From positions 61,332,616 to 61,396,615 of the forward strand of contig CM046853.1 of NCBI GenBank assembly GCA_025617745.1: a stretch of DNA of 64,000 nucleotides, read 5' to 3'. Source of the stretch: Heliocidaris erythrogramma (lineage: Eukaryota; Echinodermata; Echinoidea; Camarodonta; Echinometridae). The notes beneath the pieces are model-generated. The model saw only the letters and a list, made by a program, of their open reading frames with translations, ran no database searches and was not told the DNA's origin. Positions 51,201 to 55,566 of the stretch are shown here, one piece after another. A program made the position numbers and the translations under genes. Numbering within the stretch: the first letter of the stretch is position 1; each line of letters starts with the position of its first letter.

Positions 51201-51879
51201 AATTATAACATACAAGTAGTTATATAATACTTCACTGGGACTATAGTTTGGCAGTGGCGAATAGTATCATGATACTATACAAACTGCATAAATGATAAGA
51301 GATACACCTAGAGACATCATTAAAACCTGAAGAAGTATGAACTTATCCTTGTCCTTATCTTTTTACAAAGGTAGTCAAGCTTGATCTGAGTTTACCCACT
51401 TTTAATTAAGCAAGTTTGTGCTAGAGGTGTATGAATTTTTTAGCATACCTCACCAAAAAATTTGGAAAAATGCAGCCTTGAAGGAGCATGGTTCCATAAA
51501 AATATGGGTGAGAATATCTTGCACAATCCATCTTCATTTCATTTAAAGTGATTTAATTTTTCCTCTAATTTGTTTTTTGACATTGTTTGTTGGATCATCC
51601 AAGGCCTTCACACCTGATGAGGATGAACTGGCTTCGAATTCCTCTGACTCGAAGCCCCCCACGCCCCAGGGCCGTGCCAGACCCAAGACAGGGCGTCTCC
51701 TGGGCCAGAAGGAGAGGGAGCGTCTGATCAAGTCTCGCCAGGCCAAGAGACGAGAGATCAAGAAGGTCAACAACAGCATCTCCGCCGCACCCGACATGGA
51801 CTCCCTCGCCAAGATGATCGAGGACCGGAAGAAAGCCGGTATTGAGCAGGAGGAGGATGACAATGGTAGTGAGGTTTAA
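3091..51879 (+). CDS. Giant modular coiled-coil protein, 3' part (40 exons, 5' end outside window)
   Basis: Exons joined by GT..AG introns give one frame of 2,218 codons after a split first codon; the summed exon length leaves no frame error. The product is rich in E, K, R, Q, A and L with heptad-like helices, no signal peptide and no membrane segment. Four tandem modules of about 410-480 residues occur. In order each has: KYDxLRDKLL..ALxKQxGExEW; a helix hairpin ERQ..RRLRQE.KFDEAA.LLG; a link LxxLMG...KRK; a second hairpin ERQ..LARLRRE.RKA...KFEAAALVxGLAE; an R/K/E block QLAxERLxARR; an EMxxKHxxE block; an ADLQxxQxKES block; and a less charged VAVVxTxxD block. The tail (exons 31-40) is coiled coil ending in an acidic C terminus. 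I do not recognise an orthologue; databases may call it trichohyalin-like. Role unknown; a cytoskeletal or ciliary scaffold is only a guess. More modules may lie upstream. Confidence 0.88.
3500..3629 (+). CDS. Exon 2 (module 1: LMG link)
   Basis: Acceptor TGTTGCAG, donor GTAAAA. It encodes DKEALQKLMGKNREEFQKK and ends in an acidic SDTESDT run. It starts in phase 0 and ends in phase 1. Homologous to exon 9, to the second half of exon 15 and to the start of exon 23. Confidence 0.9.
3856..5166 (+). mobile_element. Tandem-monomer element E2, same family as E1
   Basis: Same ends and monomers as E1 (restarts at 3968, 4294, 4619), same orientation, in the intron between exons 2 and 3. The last monomer is strongly diverged. 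With E1 it brackets exons 1 and 2. Confidence 0.8.
5448..5697 (+). CDS. Exon 3 (module 1: second hairpin)
   Basis: Acceptor CATTACAG, donor GTGAGA. It encodes NILKDLQNRHDDELNAIMML, then SEREHQELLLRLRRERRRAA and FDEAAILLGLAERNK. It ends in phase 2, as do the homologous exons 10, 17 and 24. Confidence 0.92.
6278..6396 (+). CDS. Exon 4 (module 1: QLKLARERIAARK block)
   Basis: Acceptor ATGGTATAG, donor GTTAGC. It reads LKAERERQLKLARERIAARK, then an acidic DDDFDDRSLPPK stretch. Homologous to exon 11 and to the starts of exons 18 and 25. Confidence 0.9.
6532..6705. mobile_element. Foldback repeat with two hairpins
   Basis: Hairpin one pairs GCCCCTC and AAGCAGTCAA with TTGACTGCTT and GAGGGGC. Hairpin two has perfect 16-bp arms AACTGTGCTATGCCCC (6619-6634) and GGGGCATAGCACAGTT (6649-6664) with imperfect outer pairing. 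MITE-like remnant; true ends unclear. Confidence 0.6.
7441..7644 (+). CDS. Exon 5 (module 1: EMDRKHRAE block)
   Basis: Acceptor TTATTAATCAG, donor GTGTGT. It reads DLEAWRDAVLREMDRKHRAE, then ELLVTIVMDEG and GRQQRLLYLRSKAEG. It enters and leaves in phase 1. Homologous to exon 12, to the end of exon 18 with exon 19, and to exons 27-28. Confidence 0.9.
7942..8138 (+). CDS. Exon 6 (module 1: ADLQ block)
   Basis: Acceptor TCCCTGACAG, donor GTGAGT. It contains EEVTTTLLADLQEEQEKESE, the best marker of this block; exons 13, 20 and 29 carry the same motif. It ends in phase 0, as all four copies do. Confidence 0.92.
8395..8520 (+). CDS. Exon 7 (module 1: VVLT block)
   Basis: Acceptor ATTTTCACAG, donor GTAAGG. 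It reads NEEQLSRLRMDQIWSRHNEQ, then SNALVVLTQYEGVGDEDSLL. This is the least charged part of the module. Homologous to exons 14, 21 and 30. Confidence 0.9.
8640..8776. mobile_element. MITE, 137 bp, ~35-bp terminal inverted repeats
   Basis: Left GGGGAGCGTTTCAACGAGCG and right CGCTTGATGAAACGCTCCCC pair over about 35 bp with few mismatches. Intron between exons 7 and 8. Confidence 0.8.
9378..9534 (+). CDS. Exon 8 (module 2: KYD..EW block and first hairpin)
   Basis: Acceptor TCTCATGCAG, donor GTACCC. It reads ALDKKYDTLREKILKAALIK, then VGEEKWEQM and QQERRLRAEG. The first hairpin is interrupted here by an intron, unlike in modules 1, 3 and 4. Confidence 0.92.
10250..10390 (+). CDS. Exon 9 (module 2: LMG link)
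   Basis: Acceptor TTTGTAACAG, donor GTTTGT. It reads SEISQQLGISVTSEGLKKLM, then RTEYEKKRLQKMELRKRR. Phase 1 at both ends. The start replaces the usual KFDEAA..LLG with a diverged QQLG. Confidence 0.88.
10751..11039 (+). CDS. Exon 10 (module 2: second hairpin)
   Basis: Acceptor TTTACTCCAG, donor GTGAGT. An acidic entry (EGDDEGISEDEEDDGE) precedes SEIQKRQDAEREALIAQLRG and LNERERQAKLARLKREVRKA, ending HAAALVLGLAERHQ. Phase 2 at its end. The longest exon in the gene. Confidence 0.93.
11460..11598 (+). CDS. Exon 11 (module 2: QLAKERLEAARK block)
   Basis: Acceptor ATATTTTATAG, donor GTCAGT. It reads EDRRRQEQLAKERLEAARKK, then acidic EEEELDVVDNGDKAAMQ. Confidence 0.9.
12156..12330 (+). CDS. Exon 12 (module 2: KHEKERAAL block)
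   Basis: Acceptor TTGTATGGTAG, donor GTGAGT. It reads DAVLKMLEIKHEKERAALLH, then FSEEEKFIAENLMNEARAEK. It ends in phase 1, like exon 5. Confidence 0.9.
12939..13126 (+). CDS. Exon 13 (module 2: ADLQ block)
   Basis: Acceptor TTTACTTCAG, donor GTGAGA. It reads EEHFKLLLEAAILKLVSRRK, then SIMADLQLHQDKESETIIE. Ends in phase 0. Confidence 0.92.
14572..14766 (+). CDS. Exon 14 (module 2 VVIT block, module 3 KYD block)
   Basis: Acceptor CTCCTGCAG, donor GTATGT. The first ~44 residues (LGALKKLQKENLEAIRMEKH, then NVAVVITSTDLG) close module 2. The rest, EALEAKYDALKDKLLADALM, opens module 3, so the module boundary falls inside this exon. Confidence 0.92.
15921..16522. mobile_element. Large inverted-repeat element with hammerhead-like centre
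   Basis: Arms 15941-16130 and 16328-16520 are near-identical inverted copies of about 190 bp. The ~200 bp centre holds CTCCTGATGACGGACAG, then CTGTCCGAAACGTCGAGT. The left edge (GAAGGTTTGCATGGTG) is shared with the element at 35628. The arrangement suggests a derivative of a Penelope-like element; no coding part remains. Confidence 0.75.
16603..16840 (+). CDS. Exon 15 (module 3: EW block, first hairpin and LMG link, fused)
   Basis: Acceptor TATCTGCCAAAG, donor GTAATT. It reads MGEGEWARLSERERQLRLMK, then LEERRLRQEGKMDEAAALLG and ALEALMGESKKAQEEKL. It joins what modules 1, 2 and 4 split into two exons. It lies directly right of a large inverted-repeat element (15921-16522). Confidence 0.92.
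17204..17319 (+). CDS. Exon 16 (module 3: acidic linker)
   Basis: Acceptor TTCAATTCTAG, donor GTAAGT. It reads MNEEDIDRLEEKEIKQEDEE, then KNILSDLDNRLED. Corresponds to the first part of exons 3 and 10 but has its own phase 0 intron at the end. Confidence 0.9.
17731..17903 (+). CDS. Exon 17 (module 3: second hairpin)
   Basis: Acceptor TGCCTTGCAG, donor GTAAGT. It reads EKAALLAALRGQSDRLQSEK, then ERQAELARLRREQRKARHED and KFEAAALVMGLAQK. Ends in phase 2 as in the other copies. Confidence 0.93.
18056..18341 (+). mobile_element. tRNA-headed SINE
   Basis: The left part carries A-box-like TGGTCTAGTGG and B-box-like GGTTCGCGTTGCGAATCCC. The body (GGGTACCCGGTAGGAAGAA, then AGCTTGGCTAAAGCCGGGGT) is one I recall as common in sea urchin DNA. 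The tail is TATAAATGGACATATTATTATT. E3 starts within a few bases of its end. Confidence 0.8.
18346..20272 (+). mobile_element. Tandem-monomer element E3 (~150 bp monomers, about ten)
   Basis: It starts with a hairpin TATCCCCCGGCAGTATGCCG and ends GCCGGGGGATAC..TTTCTAGTT. Monomers repeat TTGGTGATGCTGCCCCCAGT and GTTCCGTCTTTTATAGGGTC about every 150 bp. Lies in the intron between exons 17 and 18, directly right of a SINE. Confidence 0.8.
20812..21019 (+). CDS. Exon 18 (module 3: QLAKERLEQRR and EMKH blocks)
   Basis: Acceptor GGTCTTCATAG, donor GTGAGA. It reads DRKRQEQLAKERLEQRRRLK, then ALQEAVIQEMEMKHVTERDF. It combines sequence that modules 1 and 2 divide over two exons. Confidence 0.9.
21030..21175. 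repeat. GAT/GA-rich microsatellite
   Basis: Imperfect GATGAT repeats immediately after exon 18. The Asp/Met-rich frames here are microsatellite artefacts. Confidence 0.8.
21581..21742 (+). CDS. Exon 19 (module 3: EDKRQQRLGELKEQRR block)
   Basis: Acceptor TCCTGTGCAG, donor GTAAGT. It reads LVQDENQGDLRKSANLMSED, then KRQQRLGELKEQRRQWRESG. Phase 0 at both ends. Matches the second half of exon 5. Confidence 0.9.
21835..21950. repeat. CT-rich and T-rich low-complexity tract
   Basis: (CT)n followed by T-rich sequence just upstream of exon 20. A similar (CT)n tract lies at 24315-24350. Confidence 0.8.
22011..22169 (+). CDS. Exon 20 (module 3: ADLQ block)
   Basis: Acceptor TAATTCACAG, donor GTAATA. 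It reads KGVAVLLESRLLEMKTSKGE, then SLIADLQEKQDKEASYLMDD. It starts in phase 0, whereas exons 6, 13 and 29 start in phase 1. Confidence 0.92.
22315..22497 (+). CDS. Exon 21 (module 3 VLVT block, module 4 KYD block)
   Basis: Acceptor TCTTCCCTCAG, donor GTAAGA. It reads SAMTLKQLKQVQFIARANGW, then NVAATVLVTKADTEM. ALENKYDVMRDKLMAE opens module 4. Confidence 0.92.
23024..23186 (+). CDS. Exon 22 (module 4: EW block and first hairpin)
   Basis: Acceptor TTAAACCCCAG, donor GTACAG. It reads ALIKQTGEAEWAKLNERERQ, then KLQERKMRQENKFDEANSLL. Confidence 0.92.
24093..24283 (+). CDS. Exon 23 (module 4: LMG-like link and acidic linker)
   Basis: Acceptor TTCTTCTTTCAG, donor GTGAGT. It reads ELARMLGATKTEQEEKLKQR, then REAQGLEANDEVLDEIVQHE. 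It lacks the phase 1 intron that the other three copies have after this link. Confidence 0.92.
24500..24720 (+). CDS. Exon 24 (module 4: second hairpin)
   Basis: Acceptor ACAATGCTAG, donor GTATGT. It reads NILEGLNNHFEDEKNALLAA, then QSEKERQLALAKLRRDQRKL and KFEAAAALFGLAQQHEK. Ends in phase 2. Confidence 0.93.
25479..25666 (+). CDS. Exon 25 (module 4: QLARERLAARR block)
   Basis: Acceptor CCCTCTGTAG, donor GTAAGA. It reads KDKERQKQLARERLAARRAK, then HLTRSEIQEQLLLEEKENAK. Ends in phase 1. Confidence 0.9.
25757..26080. mobile_element. MITE starting GGGGTGTTTCATAAAGCTGT
   Basis: Inverted ends of about 50 bp (left GTTCGTAAAGTTACGCATGA, right TCATGCATAACTTTACGAAC). Flanked by ACTCCAG on both sides, a 7-8 bp target duplication as in hAT-type elements. 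I recall the family from sea urchin DNA. Confidence 0.8.
27677..27706 (+). CDS. Exon 26 (module 4: candidate 30-nt microexon)
   Basis: A pyrimidine-rich acceptor ending CACCTCCATCAG and a donor GTAACT bound 30 nt. With flanking phase 1 introns it adds ten residues reading ADRDVLRMNQ plus a split codon. It weakly resembles the WRDAVLREMD segment of exon 5. Because it is phase-symmetric, skipping it keeps the frame, so it could be a cassette exon or a chance match. Confidence 0.45.
27920..29098 (+). mobile_element. Tandem-monomer element E4 (~150 bp monomers) with nested SINE pieces
   Basis: It starts TTATCCCCTCGCCGACGAAG with a hairpin and ends ACCCGGCGAGGGGAT..CCCTTGTTA. Monomers share AACTTTAGTAATGTTTG and AAATATGCGAAAAT. 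SINE fragments interrupt it at 28327-28512. Intron between exons 26 and 27. Confidence 0.8.
28327..28512. mobile_element. Two inverted fragments of the 33519 SINE inside E4
   Basis: 28327-28376 matches the minus-strand tail (AAGAAGCTTGACTGGGGAGG, TTTGTAAACAAATCTTT). 28400-28512 matches the plus strand from the B box (GGTTCGAATCCC) to the tail (AAGATTTGTTTACAA). Together they form a hairpin. Confidence 0.7.
29379..29518 (+). CDS. Exon 27 (module 4: MDEVDKKQGGE block)
   Basis: Acceptor TTTCCACCTAAG, donor GTAATC. It reads PLSLVSTVMDEVDKKQGGER, then DVLVTLVDGALANSKGR. Aligns with the EMDRKHRAE..LLVTIVMDEG part of exon 5. The exact start depends on the CCTAAG acceptor, which is the only nearby one giving an open, phase-compatible frame. 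Confidence 0.82.
29855..30047 (+). CDS. Exon 28 (module 4: EERRQLRED block)
   Basis: Acceptor GTATACTCAG, donor GTAAGA. It reads DLLAQLEALKEERRQLREDA, then VDVSKLNEEELSRHLTQVSE. It carries about 30 residues more than the matching part of module 3, which helps to make module 4 the longest copy. Confidence 0.9.
30508..30650 (+). CDS. Exon 29 (module 4: diverged ADLQ block)
   Basis: Acceptor CCTTCTATCCAG, donor GTAAGT. It reads TRRSLIQENRLSMEEIEEEL, then VMMLSELQQKQTVETNAVHH. The conserved ADLQ has become SELQ. Ends in phase 0. Confidence 0.9.
31515..31655. mobile_element. Imperfect foldback repeat
   Basis: CCTCTGCAAATG pairs with a later ATTTGCAGAGG, and CTTCTGAGAG with CTCAGAGGGG further out. 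Probably a MITE remnant. Confidence 0.45.
32625..33076. mobile_element. MITE of ~450 bp
   Basis: The left end GGCCAGTATTCAATTCACTA and the right end TTGAATTGAATACCAGCC are inverted. The centre contains GATGTCACATAGCCAATCCA. Same family as 42068-42440, in the opposite orientation. Confidence 0.7.
33159..33378 (+). CDS. Exon 30 (module 4: VTVFD block)
   Basis: Acceptor CCATCACATCAG, donor GTGAGT. It reads SDEFLDQMKFTQRRARREGW, then LDNIAVTVFDHTTVTLEM. Homologous to the start of exon 21 (ARANGWNDNVAATVLVT). It continues into unique coiled coil and is the last recognisable module segment. Confidence 0.9.
33519..33755 (-). mobile_element. Full-length tRNA-headed SINE with 13-bp target duplications
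   Basis: On the minus strand the A box lies in TAGCCTGGTGGTTAAGTCG (33684-33702) and the B box in GCTTCGAATCC (33650-33660). The 3' tail is at 33519. CTTTCAGGATGTT flanks it exactly at 33506-33518 and 33756-33768. About 237 bp. Intron between exons 30 and 31. Confidence 0.85.
34110..34183 (+). CDS. Exon 31 (tail coiled coil)
   Basis: Acceptor TTCTTTGCAG, donor GTATCT. It encodes 24 residues including ELDAMIAKLEKEYADRKK. Phase 1 entry, phase 0 exit. Reads as heptad coiled coil. Confidence 0.85.
34692..34821 (+). CDS. Exon 32 (tail coiled coil)
   Basis: Acceptor TTTCACTACAG, donor GTAAGA. It reads ALEEEQARERRQEAEMKEVN, then LEQKERDLEKLDEEMKEAIE. Ends in phase 1. Confidence 0.9.
35628..35805. 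mobile_element. Short relative of the 15921 inverted-repeat element
   Basis: Arms of about 46 bp (35651-35696 and 35757-35801) differ at one internal base. The centre has CTCCTGACGACGGCCAG, then CTGACCGGAACGTGGAGT, aligning with the 16222-16261 core. The left edge GAAGGTTTGCATGGTG is the same. Confidence 0.75.
37306..37388 (+). CDS. Exon 33 (tail)
   Basis: Acceptor CTCCTATCACAG, donor GTAAGT. It encodes ERKRRPNEAYDADAMMAEIE, then AQFAAKKR. The DAMMAEIEAQFAAKK part resembles DAMIAKLEKEYADRKK of exon 31, suggesting a small internal duplication in the tail. Confidence 0.88.
37602..37787 (+). CDS. Exon 34 (tail)
   Basis: Acceptor GTTTCCCAG, donor GTGAGT. It reads AMQAQLERQRRQAMEKIAAR, then YEDEMAVALIHAAEKNKTQK. 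The MEKIAARKQKQ stretch resembles the QLAxERxAARK module block. Confidence 0.92.
38258..38853 (+). mobile_element. Tandem-monomer element E5 (three ~157 bp monomers)
   Basis: Hairpin start TATCCCCCGAACTAGAGTTC, end GTTCGGGGGATAC..GAGTGCTCTAGTTATAC. Monomers restart at TTCTTGTGAGCGCTCTAC (38313, 38469, 38628); the third is truncated. Intron between exons 34 and 35. Confidence 0.8.
39259..39381 (+). CDS. Exon 35 (tail, start uncertain)
   Basis: It reads MQDRLAARREQRRKAADERA, then KKREVSFNREKEKKK; donor GTATGA. Two acceptors give the same frame: CAATATCAAG before 39259, and a better-looking CATTTCCAG before 39214. The longer form adds 15 residues with Asn, Cys, Gly and Tyr that look unlike this protein, so the shorter form is preferred; both may be used. 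Confidence 0.78.
40380..40551. mobile_element. Second copy of the GGGGTGTTTCATAAAG MITE
   Basis: Same inverted ends as 25757-26080, shorter centre (CGACTGGTGATCAGTTCTTG). Intron between exons 35 and 36. Confidence 0.8.
40730..40825 (+). CDS. Exon 36 (tail: basic stretch with RVxF-like motif)
   Basis: Acceptor ACCTATCTATAG, donor GTGAGT; 32 residues, phase 0 both ends. It reads PVTDPSQGSPKPKKKGKKGV, then RFGEPSVVDDQP. This is the first non-helical, proline/lysine-rich segment. KGVRF fits the consensus [RK]-x-[VI]-x-[FW] for docking protein phosphatase 1; the lysine cluster could also act as a nuclear or microtubule-binding signal. Both roles are inference. Confidence 0.85.
40879..40900. repeat. 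Poly-C tract
   Basis: 22 consecutive C bases, 53 bp after the exon 36 donor. Likely length-variable. Confidence 0.9.
42068..42440. mobile_element. Diverged copy of the 32625 MITE, opposite orientation
   Basis: It starts GGGCCGATATTCAAATCAAT and contains TTTTGGATTGGCTGTGTGAC, the inverse of the centre of the copy at 32625. The right end is degraded. Confidence 0.6.
42767..42950. mobile_element. pogo/Tigger-like MITE, 184 bp
   Basis: Ends CAATGGAACCATGTTATAAT and GTTATAACGAGGTTCCACTG are inverted, and TA flanks each side (42765-42766 and 42951-42952). The CAGTGGAACCTCGTTATAAC end type is typical of pogo/Tigger-like derivatives. Confidence 0.75.
44606..45130 (+). repeat. ~140 bp intronic tandem array that copies the exon 37 acceptor
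   Basis: About four diverged units share CTGGTCCTG or CCTGCTCCT, AAAGCTGT, then a TTCTATTCCTTGTTTCAG-like segment. CTTGTTTCAGCCTGCTCC occurs at 44848-44864 and, as CTTGTGTCAGCCTGCTCC, at 44988-45004; the true acceptor is 45121-45130. Confidence 0.75.
45131..45277 (+). CDS. Exon 37 (tail)
   Basis: Acceptor CTTGTTTCAG, donor GTGAGT. It reads PAPGLMREKTVVDVDMSEDE, then KQQLSKMLLSHQSNAEWKLE. The acceptor and the first codons of this exon recur upstream in a tandem array (44606-45130). Confidence 0.9.
45319..45980 (+). mobile_element. Tandem-monomer element E6 (about four ~158 bp monomers)
   Basis: Start TATACCCCCGCCAAACGAAG with a hairpin, then CGGTCGGTCGGTCG. Monomers repeat GCAATGCTCATGAAATTTGG. 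The end is GCGGGGGTATTAATC..TATTCTAGTT. Intron between exons 37 and 38. Confidence 0.8.
46094..46269. mobile_element. MITE, 176 bp, TAA target duplication
   Basis: TGGGTTGTTGCAAGAAAGTT and AACTTTCTTGCAACACCCCA form ~35-bp inverted ends with TAA on both sides, as in PIF/Harbinger-type insertions. Intron between exons 37 and 38. Confidence 0.8.
46525..46629 (+). CDS. Exon 38 (tail: diverged hairpin)
   Basis: Acceptor TCATTCCCCAG, donor GTAAAG. It reads LKERLEMRKTRIQDAATTIL, then GLGERQKTMVENKKK. It matches the second-hairpin end (AAILLGLAERNK) of the modules, so a ninth, decayed copy of that motif persists in the tail. Confidence 0.9.
46847..46897 (+). pseudogene. Decayed copy of the start of exon 39
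   Basis: After ACAAGCAG the bases encode ERQIAMVKEPMRKCVQ and then TAG, against ERQIAMVKERVQRVRYE in exon 39. The duplication includes intron sequence: TATGCTGGGTATGAACGAAC occurs before both. If spliced in after exon 38 (phase 0) it would truncate the protein. Confidence 0.8.
47045..47272 (+). CDS. Exon 39 (tail)
   Basis: Acceptor CATTTTGTCTAG, donor GTAAGT; 76 codons, phase 0. It reads DERERQIAMVKERVQRVRYE, then FEDYLEKEESGLTEDEKMMK and RINSQFKRDESSYRAG. A decayed copy of its beginning lies 198 bp upstream (46847-46897). Confidence 0.92.
47656..47712. repeat. ATT microsatellite, possibly a SINE tail
   Basis: AAGCACCATATAAATGCAAT followed by (ATT)n resembles the tail of the SINE at 18056. 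No head is visible. Confidence 0.4.
50092..50342. mobile_element. MITE, 251 bp
   Basis: Ends GGGGCAGTATTCTGAAAA and TTTTCAGAATACGGCCCC are inverted; inside, GTTAATTGTCATAACAAA and TTTGTTATGACAATTAAC are a perfect inverted pair. Intron between exons 39 and 40. Confidence 0.8.
51604..51879 (+). CDS. Exon 40 (last coding exon, stop TAA)
   Basis: It follows a 4.3 kb intron; acceptor TGGATCATCCAAG. It encodes 91 residues: AFTPDEDELASNSSDSKPPT, then LLGQKERERLIKSRQAKRRE and an acidic end EQEEDDNGSEV, then TAA. Its GC content is much higher than the surroundings. The N-terminal part is a Ser/Asp/Pro linker and the remainder is basic helix. Confidence 0.88.
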   Translation, partial: AFTPDEDELASNSSDSKPPTPQGRARPKTGRLLGQKERERLIKSRQAKRREIKKVNNSISAAPDMDSLAKMIEDRKKAGIEQEEDDNGSEV

Positions 51880-52653
51880 AGAGAATGTTCATAACTAGTG
51901 TGAGAGGGTGATATAAAGTATTCTTTCAAATTTCAGTTTCATGGGAAAGAACTTGGCAATCAAGACATATGTTTTGTATGGATGGCCTCAAAAGCAGTCT
52001 GGATTTTTGAGTAGAAAATATAGATCAAATCTGTGATATCAGAAAATGTCCAAAGTTTCACTCTCATCTTTAAAGGGGGAATGTTCCCGTTTTAGTGTCA
52101 GGAAGAAAGAATCTAGCTATTTATTCCTATTCCAAAATTATGGTACATTAGGGAAAATCTTGGATAGGATTTGATACCCATGCCATAGGAGGAGCTAATG
52201 CGTTTCAAATTATTATCGAGAAGAAAAAGGGAAGAACATTTGAAAGTTTGACACTGATATTGATGAATGCATTACAGGTATTTTCCACTAACTGGTAGGC
52301 TCTTTGTTGAATAACATTTTCTTGCATAAATATTCATAAGTCTTGGGGGAAATGACATATTTAACCATGTCAAGAAAGGAAAATCATTTAAATCCAACCA
52401 TAGCAAGTGCATAAATGATTCATTCATAAAAATGTTCATGAAAGGAAATATTGCAGCAATTGATTGGGAGTTAAAATTGATCTTACAATCCCAAGATTCT
52501 TCAATACTTCTGACAATCATTGTTAACTTAAGCCTTTATTGGGAAACAACATTTTAAAAATGAATCAGAGAAGAGAACATAGCGATAGTTGACACATATT
52601 CAAACTTGTGGTTTCAGTGTTTTTGCACTTCATTGTTACAATTCATTTTAGAA

Positions 52654-52659
52654 AATAAA
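52654..52659 (+). other. Candidate poly(A) signal of the giant gene
   Basis: This is the first AATAAA after the stop codon that lies in a plausible setting. Others at 53035 and 53247 are equally good by eye, so the 3' end is not settled. Confidence 0.25.
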
Positions 52660-55439
52660 ATATTTCAGGAAATTTTTATTTCCCATGCCTGTAATCTAAA
52701 TTTACTACAATTACATGTATTTATGTTTCTCTTTGTAAATTAAATTATTTTGATGTGGTATCCTCACCATGAATTTCATTCACATTTTTATTCGGTAAGT
52801 TTATATATATTTGTGCTTTGTTTTTGTTAAACTGTTGTGTGAATGTATTTAAAAAAACATAGTTATGTACTTGAATGTAGTTGTAATGTTTGCATATTTA
52901 TTCTTGATTCCATTAGACTAAGCAATATAATTTATTATTTAAGAAAAAATTGCACTTGAATCTTTATTGATCCAAAATAGATACCAGTTTCTGTATAACA
53001 TTTCATTTCACTTGAACTAAGTGAATAGTTTGATAATAAATGCATATATTCTCACATAGATGTTTAGAGGTTATTAAAACTAAAATTAATACATATGAAA
53101 AAGAAGATTGTCCTTCAATTTATCTTGCAAATTTAGAATCATTGAGAGTCTAAGTTTATGACATAATAGTTCATTCTTCATGATTCTTAGATGCATATTT
53201 ATTAATATGCAGTGTGTTAAATTTGAATATATTTTATTACTGAATCAATAAAAATTTCAGCAGTTACAATTAAGAATGTGTTTTAGTATAATGAATGAAG
53301 GAAAAATATATAATCATCTTAAATGCAGTTTTGTACAAATATATCAGACAAGACAGTTGTCTTATATTCCAGCTTGGTTGCATCAAAAAAATAAAGCATA
53401 TTTGGCAAGAGAATTATATTGACTTGATTTCTAATAGAATATACTCAATCTTAATTTGTACCTGTACTTCTCCAAGTATTTGGTTGTAGATATGTAATTA
53501 AGTCTTGTATAAATCTATAAAAAGATAGACATGTACTTCTTTTACTATACTGTGCCTTGATTCCAAATTAATATTCTAACCTTGAATAACTTAATTGATA
53601 GTATATATCTCCATGTCTTTCATAAAGGTGTACATCCGTCCATTCTCTATTCATTACTAGCTGTATCTTTATTGTGATTCATGGTGTAAATATTTTCAGT
53701 CACATATTTTTTTCAAATATATTTTCTCTTGCATTTTTATATTTCCAATCATCATAGAAAGTAGGATTATATTGTGATATACCATATTGGCCTGATAACG
53801 AGATATTATTTAGAATTCAGAATGAATCATGATAATGTAATACATCTCATTTATATATTAGTTTTTATTGCTGATTATACTTTGTGTGATACTACGTTTG
53901 CTGTTCAATAAAATAATTTGATTCACTTCACTAATGAATAAAAAAATTAATGTGTGAAATGTTTTAGTAATTTGTATTTTAAGAGAAATAAATTCTTCAT
54001 AGGAAATTGGAAATAGAATAATGAGAGGAACAAAATTGGAATGTCCCAGACAACCCCGAATATTCACAGATCTATACTTGGAGTGTTCCATTTCGTACAT
54101 TTTAGCCTGATTGCTCCCAAAGCGAGAGAGGTGTGTCATGAATAAGTTTTGTTTCCCATTTTGAAAAGAATGCTTCCACCTGTGCATCATGAAATGCATG
54201 CACTGTTGGTGTGTGCACAAATGAATGATAACACAAGATATATATTTCATAAGCTTGTATCCAGTATGTGTCTTGGTGGGTTTTACAATAACCAAAAATG
54301 GTTTATTGGTGAAAGTTTGAGAAAAATCAAATTATGGAAATACTAAAATGGTAATTGTTTTTTCTTTTAAAGTGAAGATCACTATAAATGCAATTGGGAA
54401 TGCTCCTTTGAAAATATGGTCTTATGGATGTGATGCCATAAGAAGAGAATTCTCTACAGGCTGTATAATAACACAACAAATCCCCATTTTTGTTTAACAT
54501 TAGACTATACATACGTTAATTGGAGGTTACCCATATGGAATGTGTTTCCTGTGATAGATCGTAGAAAGATGTGTCTGATCCATCCTAAAAGTCAAAAGTG
54601 AGAATTAGGACATTTATTGCACACAATTCTTGTCTGATTTTTCTCAAACTTAACTATGCCATTTAGTATATGATTTCTGTGTTTTCACTCAAAAGTTTAT
54701 TTAACAAAGTGATTCTGATTTAAAGTGAAAAATATCAATGGTTGATATTCCATTATGATTTCTATCGTGTCGATTCCAAAATGACTGCGTTCATGCATGA
54801 TGAGTTTTAAAGTAAACAACCATGTTGGTCACATTTATAATCTATGAACCAGAAGCTTTCACTGGCTTTACTTTCCATTTCCTCTGGCTGGACACCTTCC
54901 CATATGAATAAGTGTTCCATTTTGAGGAAAAAAAAATGTATTTGTTATCGTTAATGAGTTTTTTTTCTAAGGATCGGTTGCATGCCCATTCAGTACATCA
55001 TGTTTTAAGTGCGCATGACATTGTCTGTGAATGATTAGCCAGGAAATGCTTGTGTCCTTAAGATACGATTAACAGAGCAGCCATGACATACAATTTCATT
55101 GTATAAATGCAGTGGCCAATGTGCATGAAATGAACAGACTATATTTAAAAAAGTAAAACATGAAAGATAACACCACTGCAAAGTTCAATCTATTTTCCAT
55201 TTCTGAGCGAAGTTCATGTCATTATTTTGTCTGTTAAATAACACCCCAATGACTAACAAAAATGGCAAGATTTTTCACTTTTACACCTCAAACCTATTCA
55301 GGTTCTAACTATAGAATACTGAAGTGTGACAAATTTTGATTTCTGTATTTCTGTATTTTTATGACCATATTTAGGTAGAGCATGATGGAAAACGTTCACA
55401 CATCAAATTTGACATGAATCATTTCATGGTGGCCCAAGG

Positions 55440-55566
55440 TATGGCTGTATGAATATCTAATTAGCCCCATTGAAGTCAGTGTAAATTGGCCTGGTTCTTA
55501 ACGGTTTAGAACCAGGCCAATTTAACACTGACTTCAATGGGGCTAAGGAGGTATTCATGCGGCCAT
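55440..55566. repeat. Long near-perfect hairpin
   Basis: Arms TTAGCCCCATTGAAGTCAGT.. (55461-55498) and ..ACTGACTTCAATGGGGCTAA (55508-55546) pair over 38 bp with one bulged base and a 9-base loop. Weaker pairing extends to ATGGCTGTATGAATATCT and AGGTATTCATGCGGCCAT. MITE or transcribed hairpin. Confidence 0.8.

Larger units (their letters stand above)
47273..51603 (+). other. 4.3 kb intron 39
   Basis: Contains the ATT microsatellite at 47656, the MITE at 50092 and otherwise unstructured AT-rich DNA. The GA-rich frame near 48670-48770 has no convincing splice sites. Confidence 0.6.
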
